From Cloeon dipterum (lineage: Eukaryota > Arthropoda > Insecta > Ephemeroptera > Baetidae), in contig NC_088790.1 of assembly GCF_949628265.1 (NCBI RefSeq), forward strand, positions 1,554,545 to 1,618,544: 64,000 nucleotides of DNA, in the 5' to 3' direction. The first letter of the stretch is position 1. Every line of letters starts with the position of its first letter. The notes under the pieces are model-generated. The model had not been told where the DNA came from. It saw only the letters and a program-made list of their open reading frames with translations, and made no database searches. Below are positions 61,279 to 64,000 of this stretch, one piece after another. The translations under genes and the position numbers were made by a program.

Positions 61279-62953
61279 TTATTTGGCAGTTGCAAGGTGA
61301 GCCAAGCGGAAGGCCTCCTCAACCTGGGCTTTCAGCTCAGGGTCATCGTTGGGCCCGACGCAGGTCTGGTGAAACAAGAAAATCAGTAAAGCAAACAAAA
61401 TATTATTTTGGGAAAACTGAGCTTACCCAGCGCATCTTCATGCCCCACTTGGCTCGACGCAGGTCATATATTGGGCCTAGTCTATTTTCTTTGCGCCTCT
61501 TGATTCCCTTTTTCTCCTCGTTGAACAAAAATTTGGAGGATGTGTGCACGTGCAAGTTGAACACACCTGGAATCAAACATTGCCCTCATTATCAGGGCTA
61601 AAACAATTTACAAATCCAGCCCATACAGGGCAACTTCAAAAAAATCAAAGCAAAATATTCGAAAAATTCAGCACAGTTATTTTGGCGCAAAACCCATTTA
61701 AGCAACAAACGCGTTTTTCGTATTTTCAAGCCGGAAACCGAATTCGGAACAAAAGGACAATAATAATAAATAATTAAAGCCGAAAACATTAAAATAGCTC
61801 AAGATTTGAGGGGGCGTTGGCGACGGCAAACGAGCCCAAATCACGTAGAATTTAATGGCTTTGGATTTTCGCAGTGGAAGCAGAATTGATAATTTTCAAA
61901 GGCGAATAACCATGGATAGCAACAGTTGCCAAATATTGCTTTTGCAGCCACAAATTTTTCGAACCAAATTATCGAAAAAGTCAGAATTTTCAATGATTTC
62001 TACAGGCCATATTTCCAGTCCATGGTAAAAATTTTAAAAAATGGCTTTCCTTATCATGGTTCATTATAAGACTAAATAAAATCCGATCTGACCAAAATCC
62101 GATCTGACCAAAATCCTAATTTTTAACATTCAAAGATGTGATTTCTGCACTTTCTTGAACAGAATTACATGGGAAATAGAAAATACTCTTATATATCTAA
62201 GCACATGTACACGGGACCGACAGTCAAATTTTCAGGTGGGAACCATTGATTATTTTTCTGCCGCGACGGACGCCAACCGAGAGACGGCACGCAAAAAAAT
62301 TTAATCATATGATCTCACCATTCATTTTGGCTACATTGCACGCCAACGTGGCTGCCGCAGCCTCTGCATTATGGATGTACGGCGAGGGGAAAGGCACGCT
62401 CGCGTTCCTGAGTGACATAGTAAGGCAAATCAAGTATTAGAATAATTAACACAATTAAGACTCACCTTGGGTGGTGCAATCCAAAGCTGATACCAACCCC
62501 AGATGCAGCTGCAGTGCAGTATCCAGCCGTGTACACTTTGCAGAAGCTCTTCTCGTCCGGCAAGAAACTCATTGGAATCTGCATTTCTTGGTTTCTTCGG
62601 ACCAGTGGCTCCTCGGCTTGTACTTTGTCCACGCTGGCAAGGGCAGTGTAAATCGTCTGAACCTTGGCCTTCTCCACCCTGACTATTTCCTGCAAGGCTG
62701 CGATACGTACTTTTGTTTCCTTTTGCTGCTGCCGCAATCTCTTCAGCCTGTTCACTCCAACACACTCGAAAACGTTTAGGACTTGCTCAGGCTGACACAT
62801 GCTCGCAGTTTCCACAAAAAGATCCTTCTGCTTCTTTATTCTAACCGGGCGATGCCGTTTTTCATTCGGCTGGCCTCTAGACAAGCCTATGCCCTCTGTG
62901 CCCATAGCAGCAGCAGCAGCTATTTTAGCACTACTGCTCCTCGTGCTAACCAT
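61279..62953 (-). CDS. RNase H1-fold pseudoenzyme with coiled coil, 267 aa
   Basis: Exons 62466-62953, 62319-62407, 61427-61566 and 61279-61365 join in phases 2, 1 and 0, the same plan as the gene at 52.7 kb. The N-terminus is Ala/Ser/basic (MVSTRSSSAK; PVRIKKQK). Residues 65-110 form a coiled coil (RLKRLRQQQKETKVRIAALQ). The RNase H1-like part runs CKVYTAGYC, SGVGISFGLHHP, IHNAEAAAATLACNVAKMNG, FNLHVHTSSKFLFNE, and ends EEAFRLAHLATAK. The first catalytic Asp is A143 and the TDS Asp is S202, while the Glu (E178) is kept. Hydrolysis should be lost. Intron 2 contains the unclassified repeat also found at 45 kb. The upstream block near 63575 has a GCTGATTGGTGC CCAAT-type motif. Confidence 0.75.
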
Positions 62954-64000
62954 CCTGGAAATTTTTTCTCACCTCAATAAAAAATTCAAAGCTAAAATAT
63001 TCAATAAATTTACATAAATCGCTATTATACACATGTTACTTTCCAGTCTCATACTGGATAAAATATTACGAAACCTGATACAAAAGAGGCAATATAATTT
63101 AATTAAATTACCTTTCCCCTATTCTTTCAGGGACAGCTAGAGACGAAGGTCTTAGGTCTGACAGGAATCTTAATAGGTCTTGACGAGAATCGGCACAATC
63201 ATAACAATAACAATGGAGGAGATGAAAAATGTCTGACTGTGTCTAATGACTAATGAATTTATATGATGATGATAGTTAACTCTTGGGAGGGAAATCGGTG
63301 GGGGCGTGGCCTGGATGGTCCGTTTCCGTTCCACGCATTCTCTGTAGCCAGTTTTTATTCTTATGAAAACCGGTATGTACTTAAAACAATTTGGCTTTTT
63401 GAATTAAATCAAGAGGATTTAGTACAAATTTACAAAAAAACTCAATGAGTTGAATTTTTCATTTCAAATCACGAGTTTTGACCGCTTCAAGATCCGAAAC
63501 GTTTTCAAATTGGTACCGGTACATATATGTACGATTAAGAAAGCTTTTTTTCATTCGCTCGTCCTGTTCTTGTTCTCGTCGCTGATTGGTGCGGCTGCGG
63601 CACTGCGGCAGTCACAAAATCACAGAGCAGTCAGAGCTCACAATCAGAGCACAGTGTTGTGACACGAATTGACATAATCCTGAGCGCACTGCGAAATCGT
63701 TATGTCGCTGTTTTCATCTCCAGGTATGCATTTTGCGCATATAATTTGCAGTAATTAGCCCTGATTTATGTTTGTTTATGCATTTTTAATGAAACAGGTA
63801 GATATTCATAAATTTTAAGAACCACGTACATCTTAGCTGTGTTTGCATAATATGCATGTAATGTACATTATGTAATAATAACTATGTAAAATATGATTGG
63901 AAAAAATTACACTTTTCGCCGCCGACAAACAGTTTTTGCCATCCATATTTTCTTATAGAATATCCTCATAAGAATTGGCAAGATGTGTAACCCGGCGGAA
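62954..64000. other. Upstream region of the RNase H-like gene and edge sequence
   Basis: 63290-63310 has GGGGGCGTGGCC (compare GGGCGTGGCC at about 51945), and 63570-63600 has CTGATTGG. The last 40 bp (AAGAATTGGCAAGATGTGTA ACCCGGCGGAA) resemble 58570-58605, a short interspersed repeat. No exon was recognised. Confidence 0.4.

Overview
The window looks like nuclear DNA of an arthropod, most likely an insect. The sequence is AT-rich, genes are split by short GT-AG introns (often 50-500 bp), and LINEs, SINEs and MITEs are abundant. One gene carries a classic six-cysteine odorant-binding-protein (OBP) domain, a family known from insects. The lineage is not fixed by the sequence; the multi-domain C-type-lectin style and OBP content would fit a mayfly-like insect, but that is inference.

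Layout. 1-3.6 kb holds two convergent paralogous BTB/BACK-type genes, one cut by the window edge and one decayed. 6.9-8.4 kb is a pure (TG)746 tract. 10.0-11.8 kb has a small four-exon acidic gene of unknown function with an hAT-like MITE in intron 1. 12.9-14.0 kb is a CpG-rich 21-bp minisatellite. 15.5-16.5 kb is the 3' part of a C2H2 zinc-finger gene (minus strand). 18.7-23.9 kb is a secreted multi-CTLD gene ending in an OBP domain, followed at 23.9-24.7 kb by one more CTLD module that could be an alternative C-terminus. 26-33 kb is LINE wreckage, an intronless Myb/SANT-like gene, SINEs, foldback elements and a second hAT-like MITE with a perfect 8-bp duplication. 33.3-37.7 kb is a nearly full-length LINE whose intact ORF1 carries a TARG1/OARD1-type macrodomain. 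38.9-46.2 kb is SINE-rich and contains an RNase H-like pseudogene, a 5S-rRNA-like SINE head and an orphan serine-protease exon. 48-63 kb holds more members of an RNase H1-fold family that have lost catalytic acidic residues, an intact BTB-BACK gene, and CTLD fragments.

The strongest leads are (1) the macrodomain in a LINE ORF1, (2) the C-type-lectin/OBP fusion, and (3) an expanded family of RNase H1-like pseudoenzymes with conserved intron phases and related CCAAT-containing upstream regions. Exon joins were made by eye from splice signals and reading-frame phase; no alignment or database search was run.
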